This document shows, piece after piece, positions 38,562 to 48,130 of a stretch of 64,000 nt of DNA. Both the position numbers and the translations under genes were made by a program. Numbering within the stretch: position 1 is the stretch's first letter; each line of letters starts with the position of its first letter. Below the pieces are notes generated by a model. The model was not told the DNA's origin and did not search any database. It saw only the letters and a list, made by a program, of their open reading frames with translations. Source of the stretch: Clostridia bacterium (GTDB lineage Bacteria > Bacillota > Clostridia > TANB77 > CAG-465); contig JAGAIU010000078.1 in assembly GCA_017626395.1 (NCBI GenBank), positions 124,001 through 188,000 on the forward strand. The letters run 5' to 3'.

Positions 38562-39801
38562 GACTGAATTATTAGCTCCAGCAGGGAGCTTAGAAAAAGC
38601 AAAAATTGCATTTATGTATGGAGCAGATGCTGTATATGCTGGTACTGCAAAACTATCTTTAAGATCTAGAGCAGAATTAAATGATGATTCTCTAGAAGAT
38701 ACAATTAAATATGCACATAGTATTGGTAAAAAAGTATATGTTGCTTTAAATATATATGCAAATGATACAGATTATGAAGAAATAGAAAAACAAGTTAAAA
38801 TATTAAAAGATGTAAAAGCAGATGGAATTATTGCAAGTGATCCTGGTGTAATTATGAAGATAAAAGAAATAGCACCAGAAATAGATATACATATTAGTAC
38901 ACAAGCTAATACTGTAAGTTTACATGCTGCTGAATTTTGGAGAAGCTTTGGTGCAAAAAGAGTAGTTATATCTCGTGAATTAAGTAAAGAAAGAATAGAA
39001 TACATTATGAAGAATAAACCAAAAGATTTAGAAGTTGAAATGTTTATTCATGGAGCTATTTGCTATGCTTATTCTGGAAGATGTTACTTAAGCAAATATC
39101 TAGCTAATAGATGTGCTAACCAAGGAGATTGTGCACAACCATGCAGATGGCAATACAATGTAACTGCATCAGAAGTAAATAATCCAGATAGCAAAATAAA
39201 TATAGATTTTGATGAAAAAGGAACATATTTATTTTCATCAAAAGATATGTGCTTAATTCGTCAAATCCCTACTATATTAGATATGGGAGTAGAAAGCTTA
39301 AAAATTGAAGGAAGATTAAAAACAGATTATTATCTTGCAACAGTTGTTAGAGCATATAGAAATGCTATAGATGATTATGAAAAATTAAAAGCTGAAGGCA
39401 GAGAAAGTGAATATGATGCTTCTAAATACCTAGTAGAACTTGAAAAAGTTAAAACAAGAGGATTATCTGAATTCTATTTTTCAGATACTAAAAATCAAGA
39501 TATTCATGATTTTGATGGTAAAAGTGAAAATCTTGAATATGAATATGGTGCAAGAGTTGTTGAAAAATTAGAAGATAACATCTATGTAGCAGAAATAAAA
39601 AATAAATTATCTTTAGGTGATAGACTTGAAATATTATTACCAAATTCTATAGAAGAATGTAGTTTTAATATTGAAGAGCTATATGATATTAAAAATGGTC
39701 AAAGTATTGATACTATTAATCCTGGTATTAAAGGACAACAAGTTAAAATTAAGATTCCTTATGATTTAGTACCTGGAACAATAATAAGAAGAAAAAGATA
39801 A
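38554..39801 (+). CDS. U32 family protein (YegQ/TrhP-like)
   Basis: Peptidase-U32-type TIM-barrel protein, 415 residues. Members such as TrhP/YegQ and RlhA are now linked to RNA hydroxylation rather than proteolysis. ELLAPAGSLEKAKIAFMYGADAVY is split here as ELLAPAGSLEK and YGADAVYAG; the Fe-S-type cysteines are in MFIHGAICYAYSGRCYLS and NQGDCAQPCRW. C-terminal beta-barrel from about residue 320. It overlaps the endonuclease IV gene and is co-translated. Confidence 0.9.
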   Translation: MSKTELLAPAGSLEKAKIAFMYGADAVYAGTAKLSLRSRAELNDDSLEDTIKYAHSIGKKVYVALNIYANDTDYEEIEKQVKILKDVKADGIIASDPGVIMKIKEIAPEIDIHISTQANTVSLHAAEFWRSFGAKRVVISRELSKERIEYIMKNKPKDLEVEMFIHGAICYAYSGRCYLSKYLANRCANQGDCAQPCRWQYNVTASEVNNPDSKINIDFDEKGTYLFSSKDMCLIRQIPTILDMGVESLKIEGRLKTDYYLATVVRAYRNAIDDYEKLKAEGRESEYDASKYLVELEKVKTRGLSEFYFSDTKNQDIHDFDGKSENLEYEYGARVVEKLEDNIYVAEIKNKLSLGDRLEILLPNSIEECSFNIEELYDIKNGQSIDTINPGIKGQQVKIKIPYDLVPGTIIRRKR

Positions 39802-39820
39802 TTGAAAATGAGGTGGTATT

Positions 39821-41404
39821 TTGAAAAGTAAGAAGGTTGGAATAACATTATTTGTATCCTTGATAATAGCATTTTTTATAGTGCTAGTTGCTGCAGTAAA
39901 TAATATAAACGGGGAACTTAGTGTACAAACTATAAAAATAATATCAAGTACAGATAACCAAGATTTAGAGAGAGTACTTGTAAAGTATGGTGAAGAAAAT
40001 GATATTAATGTAGTCATAGACTATGCTGGAACTCTTGAAATAATGGAAAGATTAAATGCCGGTGAAGAATACGATGCAGTATGGGCTTCTAACTCTATGT
40101 GGTTATATATGTTAGATAGCTCTATAAAAAAATCAGATTCTAAAATTATCAATATGAATCCTGTTGTATTTGGTATTCGTAAGTCAAAAGCAGAAGAGTT
40201 GGGATTTGTAGATAAATCAGTAAAATTACAAGATATTCTAAATGCTATTAATGAAGGAAAGCTAAAATTTGCAATGACATCTGCTACTCAAACTAATACA
40301 GGAGCTTGTGCATATTTAGGATTTTTAACAACACTTTCTGGAAATCCTGAAATATTAACAGAAGAACATTTGCAAAATGAAGATACAAAGACTAATCTAA
40401 TAAATCTTTTTAAAGGTGTAAAGAGAACATCTGGTAGTGAAGAATTTTTAGAAGAGATGTATATTGATGGTGAATGTGATGCAATAGTTACATATGAAAC
40501 ATCAATAATAAATATAAATCAAAATATTGATGATGAAGATGATACAATTTATGCAATATATACAGAAGATGGTGTATCTATGAGTGATTCTGTATTTGCA
40601 TATTTAGGTAAAACTAATACTTTAAAAGAGGATGCATTCTTAAAACTACAATCATATTTACTATCTGATGAAGGACAACAAGAATTAATGAAAACAGGTA
40701 GAAGAGTATGGTATGGTGGAATAAAAGAAGATGTAGATAAAACAATATTTAATCCTGAATGGGGAATAGATACAACAAAATATATTACACCAATTAAATT
40801 CCCTTCAACAGATATAGTGAAAAAAGCTTTAGGATTATATCAATCTGAACTTAGAAAACCAACACATATTCTATTTGCACTAGATTATTCTGGAAGTATG
40901 AGTGGTGAAGGAATAGAAGAATTAACAGCTGCAATGGATTATATATTGACAGAAGAAAAAGCAGCAGAAAATTATTTACAATTTTCTGAAAAAGATAAAA
41001 TAAGTATAATAGCATTTAATAGTATAGTCTCTGAACCAATAACTGTTGAAAATGGACTTGATACAGAAGAATTATTAGAAACAATAAATGAAGGAATACC
41101 TAGAGGTGGTACTAATATATATGACACAGTTTCTGAAGCTATTGAGTATTTAGATTCAGAAGATATGGACACATATAACGTGTCAATCGTTCTTATGACA
41201 GATGGTGTAGGAAATAACGGAAGTTATAGAGAAATGGTAAGTACAATTAATAATGCTGAAAATAAAATACCTGTATATTCAATAATGTTTGGATCAGCAG
41301 ATGATGAACAATTGCAAGATATAGCAAGTTTAACAAGCGGAAAAGTATTTGATGGAAAAACAAATTTACTAGAAGCATTTAAATCTGTTAGAGGATATAA
41401 TTAG
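39821..41404 (+). CDS. Solute-binding domain fused to a VWA domain, membrane-anchored
   Basis: 527 residues: one N-terminal membrane segment (about 6-26), a periplasmic-binding-protein-like module (about 36-320, with KIISSTDNQDLERVLVKYG and VWASNSMWLYML) and a C-terminal von Willebrand A domain with a full MIDAS (DYSGSMS at 355-361, then GGTNIYDTV and MTDGVG). The start is TTG 39821 with GAGGTGG upstream. First gene of a four-gene operon with XpaC, another solute-binding protein and TelA. No ABC permease or ATPase is nearby, so it probably senses rather than imports. Confidence 0.82.
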   Translation: MKSKKVGITLFVSLIIAFFIVLVAAVNNINGELSVQTIKIISSTDNQDLERVLVKYGEENDINVVIDYAGTLEIMERLNAGEEYDAVWASNSMWLYMLDSSIKKSDSKIINMNPVVFGIRKSKAEELGFVDKSVKLQDILNAINEGKLKFAMTSATQTNTGACAYLGFLTTLSGNPEILTEEHLQNEDTKTNLINLFKGVKRTSGSEEFLEEMYIDGECDAIVTYETSIININQNIDDEDDTIYAIYTEDGVSMSDSVFAYLGKTNTLKEDAFLKLQSYLLSDEGQQELMKTGRRVWYGGIKEDVDKTIFNPEWGIDTTKYITPIKFPSTDIVKKALGLYQSELRKPTHILFALDYSGSMSGEGIEELTAAMDYILTEEKAAENYLQFSEKDKISIIAFNSIVSEPITVENGLDTEELLETINEGIPRGGTNIYDTVSEAIEYLDSEDMDTYNVSIVLMTDGVGNNGSYREMVSTINNAENKIPVYSIMFGSADDEQLQDIASLTSGKVFDGKTNLLEAFKSVRGYN

Positions 41405-41415
41405 GAGGTGAGGGA

Positions 41416-42051
41416 ATGAAATTATCGTATTTATTATCAATAATTGTTGGTATTTCATCTTTTTGCCTGCTATATTTAGGACTGGATTTAAATATTATAT
41501 TTAGTATTGTTGTATCGTTAGTAGCATATTATGCTGCAACTATGATATTTAAGGAAAAGAGCGAATACCAACTAGAAATTAATCAAGATTTAGTTCAGTA
41601 TGAAAAATTAATAACAGATGCTAGAGCTAATATAAGAAGATTAGAATTATTAAAAGAAAAAATAGAAAATGTAAGTTTAAGAGCAGACATTACAGATGTT
41701 TGCGATATATCAGACAAAATTTTAACAAGCTTAAAAGAAAATCATAAAAAGACAGGACAAGTAAGAAAGTTTATAGATTATTATTTACCATTTACTTTAA
41801 ATATTTTAACTCAATATAATAAAATTGAAGATCAAGAATTAACATCATATGAAAGCAAAGAATTTATGTATAAAGTTGAAACTATGATTAAAAGAGTTAA
41901 AGAGGCATGCGAAGTACAATTAAATAACATGTATGAAACAGATTTATTAAATACTAATGCAGATATAAAAGTTTTTGAGACAATGTTAAAAACTGATGGA
42001 TTAGTAGATGATAATATGAATATTAAAGTAGAAAAGAAAGTGGGTGAATAA
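41416..42051 (+). CDS. XpaC-like protein
   Basis: 211 residues with two N-terminal hydrophobic segments (about 4-44) and a helical, coiled-coil cytoplasmic part. VRKFIDYYLPFTLNILTQYNKIE is the hallmark of the XpaC (5-bromo-4-chloroindolyl phosphate hydrolysis protein) family, split here as VRKFIDYYLPFTL and NILTQYNKIE. XpaC genes typically neighbour telA, as here. AGGAGGTGAGGG precedes the ATG. Molecular function is unknown. Confidence 0.85.
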   Translation: MKLSYLLSIIVGISSFCLLYLGLDLNIIFSIVVSLVAYYAATMIFKEKSEYQLEINQDLVQYEKLITDARANIRRLELLKEKIENVSLRADITDVCDISDKILTSLKENHKKTGQVRKFIDYYLPFTLNILTQYNKIEDQELTSYESKEFMYKVETMIKRVKEACEVQLNNMYETDLLNTNADIKVFETMLKTDGLVDDNMNIKVEKKVGE

Positions 42052-42052
42052 T

Positions 42053-43207
42053 TTGTCTGGAGTAATTGTTGATGAAACTAGAAAAAAGCCTAATCAAAGA
42101 GTGATAGGTGTTCTAATATTAATATTTTTAGTAATATTAGTTTGTGTTGTAGTAGCACTAAGAAATTCAAATGGTGCTGCAAATAAAGATGCTACTCAAA
42201 TTTATGGAGCAGTAGGTGGAGGAAAAGAAAATCTACTAGACGACGAACAGTTTAAAAGTATCTTAAATGAAAGATATGGAATTAATGTTGTTAATGATTC
42301 TTGGAGTAACGGTAAATTAGTCGTAAATCCTGTAGTAAGAGAAAATGGTGACGGATATGATTTTATATTCTTCTCAGATCAAAGATTCTATGATTATTAT
42401 AAATTAGCAGCAGATCCTACCAAAGGTGAAGCTGAAAGAGAAAGAGTTTTAAAAGGTAACCTAACTTTAAATACTCCTATTGTAATATACAGTTGGGATA
42501 CTGTTGTAGATGCATTGATTAATGAAAATATAGTAACATTGAAAGATGGTGTTTATTATATAACAGATATGGATAAACTGTTACAATATATTTTAGAAGG
42601 AAAAACATGGAAAGAAATAGGTGTTGAAAACTTATACGGAAAAATAAATATAAATTCAACTGACCCAGTTACTTCATCACCAGGTGCAACATATTATGGA
42701 CTATTATTATCTATATTATGCGGTGGAGAAGTAACAGAAGCTAATATAGAACAAAATTTACCAAAATTAAAAGAGTTCTATGAAAAATCTGGATATATGA
42801 ATAATACACCTGCCGATTTATTTGACATATATTTAAAAACTGGTGTTGGAGCACAACCAATGATTGTAGACTACGAAAAAAGTATAATAGACTTTGCAAA
42901 CTCTAACCCTGATGGATATGCTCAAGTAAAAGATAAAATGAGAATATTATATCCTGTTCCAACAATATGGAATTCACACTGTATAGCAACACTAACAGAA
43001 GATGGAAATAAATATTATGAAGCATTCAATGATCAAGAAATACAACAATTAGCTTGGTCTAAATATGGATTCAGAACTGGTATAACTGGTGGAAGTTACG
43101 ACGTTACTAAAGTTGGTGTAACTGGAATTCCACAAACAATAGATACTACAGTATCTGGACTTAGAATAAATATCTATAATAGATTAATAGAATATTTAAG
43201 CGAGTAA
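42053..43207 (+). CDS. Membrane-anchored solute-binding-like protein
   Basis: About 384 residues: a short basic start, one membrane segment (about 18-37) and an extracellular periplasmic-binding-protein-like module with VNDSWSNGKLVVNP, YDFIFFSDQRFYDYY, STDPVTSSPGATYYG and QPMIVDYEKSII. The start is probably TTG 42053 (GGGTGA 5 bases upstream) or GTG 42044, which overlaps the XpaC gene. It is the second binding-protein-like product in this operon and has no transporter partner. Confidence 0.75.
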   Translation: MSGVIVDETRKKPNQRVIGVLILIFLVILVCVVVALRNSNGAANKDATQIYGAVGGGKENLLDDEQFKSILNERYGINVVNDSWSNGKLVVNPVVRENGDGYDFIFFSDQRFYDYYKLAADPTKGEAERERVLKGNLTLNTPIVIYSWDTVVDALINENIVTLKDGVYYITDMDKLLQYILEGKTWKEIGVENLYGKININSTDPVTSSPGATYYGLLLSILCGGEVTEANIEQNLPKLKEFYEKSGYMNNTPADLFDIYLKTGVGAQPMIVDYEKSIIDFANSNPDGYAQVKDKMRILYPVPTIWNSHCIATLTEDGNKYYEAFNDQEIQQLAWSKYGFRTGITGGSYDVTKVGVTGIPQTIDTTVSGLRINIYNRLIEYLSE

Positions 43208-43226
43208 AATTTTTGGAGGTAAAAAT

Positions 43227-44390
43227 ATGGAAAAAGAAAATTTAGTTTTAGAAGTAAAACCTGAAATCTCAACTAAAGAGATAGAAAATGAACTTATTGA
43301 AAATAAAGTGGTAACTGAAGAAAAAATAGAGGATTCTTTAAATTATGATAAATTATCAACAGCAGAAAAAGAAGCTATAGATAATTTTTTAGTAAAATTA
43401 GATCTTACAGACACTACAAATATCTTATCTTATGGTGCTAGTGCACAACAAGAAATTGCAAAATTTTCAGATGATGTATTACAAAATGTTAGAACTAAAA
43501 ATGCTGGAGATGTTGGAGAACTTCTTACAGATTTAGTTGTAGAAATAAAAGATTTTGATAGTGCAACAAATGTTAATGAACCAAAAGGATTCTTTGCAAT
43601 GTTTACATCATTAAAGAAAAGAGTTCAAAAATTATTATCTAAATATGATAAAGTAAATAATAACATAGATAAAATAGAAAAAAGACTTGAAAATCATAAA
43701 ATGCAAATGTTAAAAGATATTGCAATATTTGATGAAATGTATGAAAAAAATATGGATTCATTTAAAAATATATCTTTATACATTATCGCTGGAGATAAAA
43801 AAATAAAAGAATTAAAAGAAGTAGAATTACCAAAACTACAACAACTTGCTCAAGAGAGTGGAGAACAACTTGATGCTCAAAAAGTAAATGATTTAATGGC
43901 AGTTATTTCTAGATTTGAAAAGAAAATCTATGATTTAAAAACTACTAGAATTATATCTATCCAAATGGCTCCACAAATTAGAATGATTCAAAATAATGAT
44001 AGTGAATTAGTAGAAAAAATCCAATCTTCTATTATTAATACAATTCCTTTATGGAAAAACCAAGTAGTTATTGCTTTAGGTCTTGCAAATGCTAAAAGTG
44101 CTTTAAATACACAACAAGCTGTAAGTGAAATAACTAACGAAATGTTAAAGAAAAATAGTGAAAATTTAAAACAAGGAACAATAGAAATTGCAGCTGAATC
44201 TGAAAAAGCTATTGTTGATGTTGAGACACTTCAAAAAACAAATAGTGATTTAATTGCAACATTAGATGCTTTAATTCAAATACATGATGAAGGAACTAAA
44301 AAACGTTCTGCAGCTGAAATTGAATTACAAAAAATTGAACATGAACTTAAAGAAAAATTACTTGCAGTTAAAAATGAGCAACAACAATAA
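43227..44390 (+). CDS. telA: TelA toxic-anion/tellurite resistance family protein
   Basis: 387 residues of the TelA/KlaA (YceH) family: helical throughout, with SYGASAQQEIAKFSDDVL, GDVGELLTDLV, MLKDIAIFDEMYEKN, QMAPQIRMIQNND and TIPLWKNQVVIALGL, all family signatures. TelA proteins are linked to tellurite and envelope-stress resistance and are often encoded with XpaC and VWA proteins. TGGAGGT precedes the ATG. Last gene of the operon before a strong terminator. Confidence 0.92.
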   Translation: MEKENLVLEVKPEISTKEIENELIENKVVTEEKIEDSLNYDKLSTAEKEAIDNFLVKLDLTDTTNILSYGASAQQEIAKFSDDVLQNVRTKNAGDVGELLTDLVVEIKDFDSATNVNEPKGFFAMFTSLKKRVQKLLSKYDKVNNNIDKIEKRLENHKMQMLKDIAIFDEMYEKNMDSFKNISLYIIAGDKKIKELKEVELPKLQQLAQESGEQLDAQKVNDLMAVISRFEKKIYDLKTTRIISIQMAPQIRMIQNNDSELVEKIQSSIINTIPLWKNQVVIALGLANAKSALNTQQAVSEITNEMLKKNSENLKQGTIEIAAESEKAIVDVETLQKTNSDLIATLDALIQIHDEGTKKRSAAEIELQKIEHELKEKLLAVKNEQQQ

Positions 44391-44420
44391 TTAATATAAA
44401 GAAATAAAACTAAAAATATA

Positions 44421-44450
44421 AAAAAGATAGTTCTAAGAACTATCTTTTTT
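44421..44450. terminator. Bidirectional terminator
   Basis: AAAAGATAGTTCT with AGAACTATCTTTT around a one-base centre (44422-44448), A-run and T-run on the flanks. Confidence 0.9.
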
Positions 44451-45471
44451 AGTTATATTCATCTGATATATTACCTAGTATTTCTTCTATTGCATCCTCT
44501 AAAGTAATAAGTCCAACCGTTCTGTTTCCATTTTTTACAATAGCCATTGCATGTTTAGATTGTTGCATTTCTTTAAATACTTCATCTACTTTATCATCGT
44601 GATTTACGAAATATGCTTCACGAACAAGTTTTTTGATATCAAATTTAGATTCTCTAGAATATTGCATTATTAAATCTTTAACTACTAGTATACCAACAAT
44701 ATTATCTAATTTATCTTTATATACTGGTATTCTAGAATATTTACATGTTTTAATTACATTTAATAGTGCTTTTTCACTTATATATGTATCAACAGCAATC
44801 ATTTTTTCTCGAATAGTCATTACTTTTTCGGCAGTGGTATCATCAAACTTAAATATATTTAGTAACATTGTTTTTTCCGTACTGTCAATTATTCCTTCTT
44901 CTTTTCCTTTTGAGATAATTGAAATAATTTCTTTTTCTGTTAGTTTTTCTTCATTATCTATTTGAATCTTGAATATTTTACAAATAAAACTTGTAGATTT
45001 TGTAAGTAGCCATACAAATGGATATAATATTTTTTCAAGTATATAGATTATATTTACTACTAGGTATGAGATTTTTTCGGGATAAGCTAAAGCTATTCTT
45101 TTGGGTAATAGTTCACCTAGTACTAGTGTGAAAAATGATAGTACAAGTGTTACTAAAATTATTGTTACTGTTTCTAGTATAGATGCTGAAATTGTTATGT
45201 ATGGTGAAATTACCGTTACTATATCTTCAGCGATAGTTTCAGCTGCAAAAGCACTAGATAAAAATCCTGCTAAAGTTATACAAATTTGAATCGTTGCAAG
45301 AAAACCACTAGAATTATCTAACAATTTCTTTATTCTTTTAGCTTTCTTATTTTCTTTTTTTATATTATCTTCTAGTTCTAGCTTGTTTATTGATACAAAA
45401 GCCATTTCAGAAGCAGAAAAAATTCCGTTTAAAATTATGAGTAATAAAAGTATTAAAATCTTTATTAACAT
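44449..45471 (-). CDS. CorC/MpfA-type DUF21-CBS membrane protein, short
   Basis: 340 residues: a DUF21/CNNM transmembrane domain (about 1-165, with GIFSASEMAFVSINK and GELLPKRIAL) and a CBS pair (about 190-335, with KYSRIPVYKDKLDNIVGI and AMAIVKNGNRTVGLITLEDA). The usual C-terminal CorC_HlyC domain is missing; the protein ends right after the second CBS. Relatives such as MpfA export magnesium. GGAGG precedes the ATG. It lies about 4 kb from the OLE RNA/oapA locus. Confidence 0.9.
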   Translation of the reverse strand: MLIKILILLLLIILNGIFSASEMAFVSINKLELEDNIKKENKKAKRIKKLLDNSSGFLATIQICITLAGFLSSAFAAETIAEDIVTVISPYITISASILETVTIILVTLVLSFFTLVLGELLPKRIALAYPEKISYLVVNIIYILEKILYPFVWLLTKSTSFICKIFKIQIDNEEKLTEKEIISIISKGKEEGIIDSTEKTMLLNIFKFDDTTAEKVMTIREKMIAVDTYISEKALLNVIKTCKYSRIPVYKDKLDNIVGILVVKDLIMQYSRESKFDIKKLVREAYFVNHDDKVDEVFKEMQQSKHAMAIVKNGNRTVGLITLEDAIEEILGNISDEYN

Positions 45472-45557
45472 GAGCTAAACCTCCTAAAATTTATAATAAC
45501 ATATTTTAGGTAGAAAATGCAAATAACTAATAAAAGAAGATAATTTATATAAATTTA

Positions 45558-45672
45558 TTGATTTTTAGTAAAAAATATTGTATAATACTGGTGTATAAGA
45601 ACGACATAAATTTTTAAAAAATAAACAACCTCTACGGAAAAGATGCATCTTTCGATGCATCTTTGTTTTTTT
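45558..45672 (+). ncRNA. Putative 80-nt small RNA with promoter and terminator
   Basis: TTGATT (45558-45563), 17-base spacer and TATAAT (45581-45586) are followed by about 50 non-coding bases (AACAACCTCTACGG near the middle) and a perfect terminator AAAGATGCATC, loop TTTC, GATGCATCTTT (45639-45664) with seven T. The T-run is on the plus side, so the hairpin fits this transcript better than the convergent M23 gene. No peptide with a ribosome site is seen. Confidence 0.5.
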
Positions 45673-46411
45673 ATTTGATTAATAGAACTGGATTAAGAGT
45701 ACTATTATTTTTCATTTCTTTTCTAACTTCAAAATGTACGTGATGACCATCTGGTTCCATAAGAGAAGCAGCTTTTTCTGGATTACCACCTTCAAGTGCT
45801 ATGTTTTGACCTTGAGTTACATATTGATTATTAGTAACATTAACTACAGATAAGTTTCCATAGAAAGTATAAAGTATCATTCCATTAATTTCATGTTTTA
45901 TCATAATTTCGTTGTCATATTTTTCACTATGTCCTATATAACATACATAGCCATCAGCTGCAGCTAAAACACTATCTTGATAAGTGTAGCATGCTATATC
46001 TATTCCTTGATGAGATAAATCATAACGATAAGTAATATCTCCATTTGCGGGTGTAATTAATGTATCTTTACAGTTTTTATAATAATTTATACCAGTCATA
46101 TAAATTATTGAATCTACAATTCCTAAATCACTAGAAAAAGTAGGGCTAGAATAATTTTGAGCATAATATTCTCTTTTTTCATCTAATTTATTTCTTAAAA
46201 ATGTTATTGGTTTTAAAATGTATAGCAAGCAAATAACTAATATAAATAAAATAACTTTTTTATTTAATAAACTATTCTTTGTATTTGATATAAATTTTGA
46301 AACGTCTATATTGTGTTTTCGTGTTTTGAATTTTTTCTTTTTTGGCTTGTTTTCTTTGGAGCTAATTTCTGGTTCATTTGTTATTCCAAGATAAGTGATA
46401 TCGTTTCCCAT
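45671..46411 (-). CDS. Membrane-anchored M23 peptidase (SpoIIQ-like)
   Basis: 246 residues: a basic cytoplasmic N-terminus (about 1-50), one membrane segment (about 52-67) and an extracellular LytM/M23 domain. Zinc ligands are H134 and D138 (HQGID) and H226 in HHVHFEV. The usual YGHLS reads YGNLS. Topology and size match SpoIIQ, the engulfment and channel protein of sporulation, and sigK is nearby, but a general cell-wall hydrolase is equally possible. Its ATG overlaps the stop of the pentapeptide-repeat gene (TAATG). Confidence 0.82.
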   Translation of the reverse strand: MGNDITYLGITNEPEISSKENKPKKKKFKTRKHNIDVSKFISNTKNSLLNKKVILFILVICLLYILKPITFLRNKLDEKREYYAQNYSSPTFSSDLGIVDSIIYMTGINYYKNCKDTLITPANGDITYRYDLSHQGIDIACYTYQDSVLAAADGYVCYIGHSEKYDNEIMIKHEINGMILYTFYGNLSVVNVTNNQYVTQGQNIALEGGNPEKAASLMEPDGHHVHFEVRKEMKNNSTLNPVLLIK

Positions 46412-47043
46412 TAATCTATAATTGTTATTCCTAATAACTTAATAAAAGCTAAGCTTTGATCTCTAGTAAGAATAACTCCCCTTATATCATTAGCATATGT
46501 TATAATTCCAGAAATATCACAAGTTCTCAAGTCAATTCCACTTAAAGAAGTGTTAGTAAAATTAGTTTCACACAAATTACAATACTCAAAATCTGTATTT
46601 TTAAGTACAAGATTAGAAAATGATGATTCTTTTAAATTTGAATTTTTAAAAGCAATATTTGAAAAACTACTATCATTGAAAATAGCTCCAAATATAAAGC
46701 AATTATCAAAAGTAACATTTTCAAAGTAAGTATTGTTAAGCATAGTACCTGCAAATTTACAATCAATAAATTTAACTCTTTTTAAAGTAGACTTTTCAAA
46801 ATTTACAGAAGTAAAATCACAATTTTCAAATATTGCATCATTAAAATATGCTTTTGGAAGAGTTGAACCTTCAAAAGTTACATTCTTTAATTTTGAGTTA
46901 GATATTATTAGCTCATCTAATGTAAAATTTTTTAATATATCATCGTGTATTTGACATCCTTTGATACTATCGTTAAATTCTAAAAAGTCATATAAACGAT
47001 ACAAAATATCCAAGGATTCAGATATTTTAGGCTGTGAAATCAT
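46411..47043 (-). CDS. Pentapeptide-repeat protein
   Basis: 210 residues with about 24 A(D/N)LxX-type pentapeptides from about residue 32 to 195 (for example NAIFENCDFTSVNF-style runs: FENCDFTSVNFEKSTLKRV), predicting a quadrilateral beta-helix. Some members mimic DNA and protect gyrase; others are structural. The function here is unknown. ATG 47043 has AAAGGAGTG upstream; the ATG at 47097 does not. Translationally coupled to the M23 gene. Confidence 0.85.
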   Translation of the reverse strand: MISQPKISESLDILYRLYDFLEFNDSIKGCQIHDDILKNFTLDELIISNSKLKNVTFEGSTLPKAYFNDAIFENCDFTSVNFEKSTLKRVKFIDCKFAGTMLNNTYFENVTFDNCFIFGAIFNDSSFSNIAFKNSNLKESSFSNLVLKNTDFEYCNLCETNFTNTSLSGIDLRTCDISGIITYANDIRGVILTRDQSLAFIKLLGITIID

Positions 47044-47187
47044 AAACGTCACTCCTTTAACAGTATTAAGTATATAGATTTTTTTTGGGTTTGTCAAATT
47101 TTATAAAATAATTGTTAAAAAAAGTAGAATTTCGTTATTTTTTATAGTATAATCTTTACAAAAGTAATCATATTTTAGGGGGAGAAT

Positions 47188-48090
47188 ATGGAACTTAACA
47201 AGGTGATAGAGAAAAAGCTTACAGCAGAGCAAAAAAATGAATTTGAGCGTGACGATGGTAAGTTTAAATTGTTGAAAAACATAATCATCTTACCAATTGT
47301 AACAGCTATATTAGGAATTTATTTAGAATCTATTTTAATAGTTACAATAAGTGTACTATTTATAATTGCATTTTTAGTAATTAGTGTATATGCTTCAAGT
47401 AGAAAAAACAAAATATATGAGAATGTTATAATTCCATATGTACTTGAAGAAAAATTTGATAATGTAGAGTATGTAAAATCTGATGTATCTTTAAAAGAAG
47501 AATTTATAAACTCTAGACTTGCACCAGAATGCGATAAAATAGAATGTAGTAATTATTTTAGATTAATAGAGGATAAATATTTTGTTGAAATTTGCAAAGT
47601 TGTAACAAATAAATTAGATGTTGAAGAAAATGATGGAGTAATAGACAAAAATTTAGAACAAAATTTTTCAGGGGTATTTGCGCGCGTTAAACTACCTAAT
47701 AAATTTAATGTAAATTTTAAAGCTATAAAAAACATTAAAGATTATGGAAATATAAATGTAGATAAAAGTAGTACAGAGCAATTAAAAATGAATAATTTAG
47801 AATTTGACATGAATTATGATATTTTTTCAATGGAGCCTGTATCTTTAAAAAGGAGTTTATCTCCAGGAGTACTAGCAAGAATACTAGAAATAAATAGAAA
47901 ACTAGATAATGTTATTAGTTTTTCTGTTTATGATAATGTATTATATGTAACACTAGAATATGAAAAATTTTTAGAATTTAAAGGAAATGGAAAAAATTAT
48001 GTAGATGAAGAATTAGCGGTTCAAAATCTAGAAGTTTTAGAATATATAAATTACTTTATACGATATTTTGTTAATATGACAGTAGTATAA
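47188..48090 (+). CDS. DUF3137-family membrane protein
   Basis: 300 residues with two N-terminal hydrophobic segments (about 28-47 and 50-68) and a soluble C-terminal part. EEFINSRLAPECDKIECSNYF, FSGVFARVKLPNKF and DNVISFSVYDNVLYVTL fit the DUF3137 pattern (a family of uncharacterised membrane proteins). GGGGGAGA precedes the ATG. Function unknown. Confidence 0.72.
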   Translation: MELNKVIEKKLTAEQKNEFERDDGKFKLLKNIIILPIVTAILGIYLESILIVTISVLFIIAFLVISVYASSRKNKIYENVIIPYVLEEKFDNVEYVKSDVSLKEEFINSRLAPECDKIECSNYFRLIEDKYFVEICKVVTNKLDVEENDGVIDKNLEQNFSGVFARVKLPNKFNVNFKAIKNIKDYGNINVDKSSTEQLKMNNLEFDMNYDIFSMEPVSLKRSLSPGVLARILEINRKLDNVISFSVYDNVLYVTLEYEKFLEFKGNGKNYVDEELAVQNLEVLEYINYFIRYFVNMTVV

Positions 48091-48126
48091 AAAAGCTATT
48101 AGAATAAATTTTCTAATAGCTTTTTG
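48091..48126. terminator. Bidirectional terminator
   Basis: AAAAGCTATTAGAA (48091-48104) with TTCTAATAGCTTTT (48111-48124); serves the DUF3137 gene and oapA. Confidence 0.9.
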
Positions 48127-48130
48127 TTTT

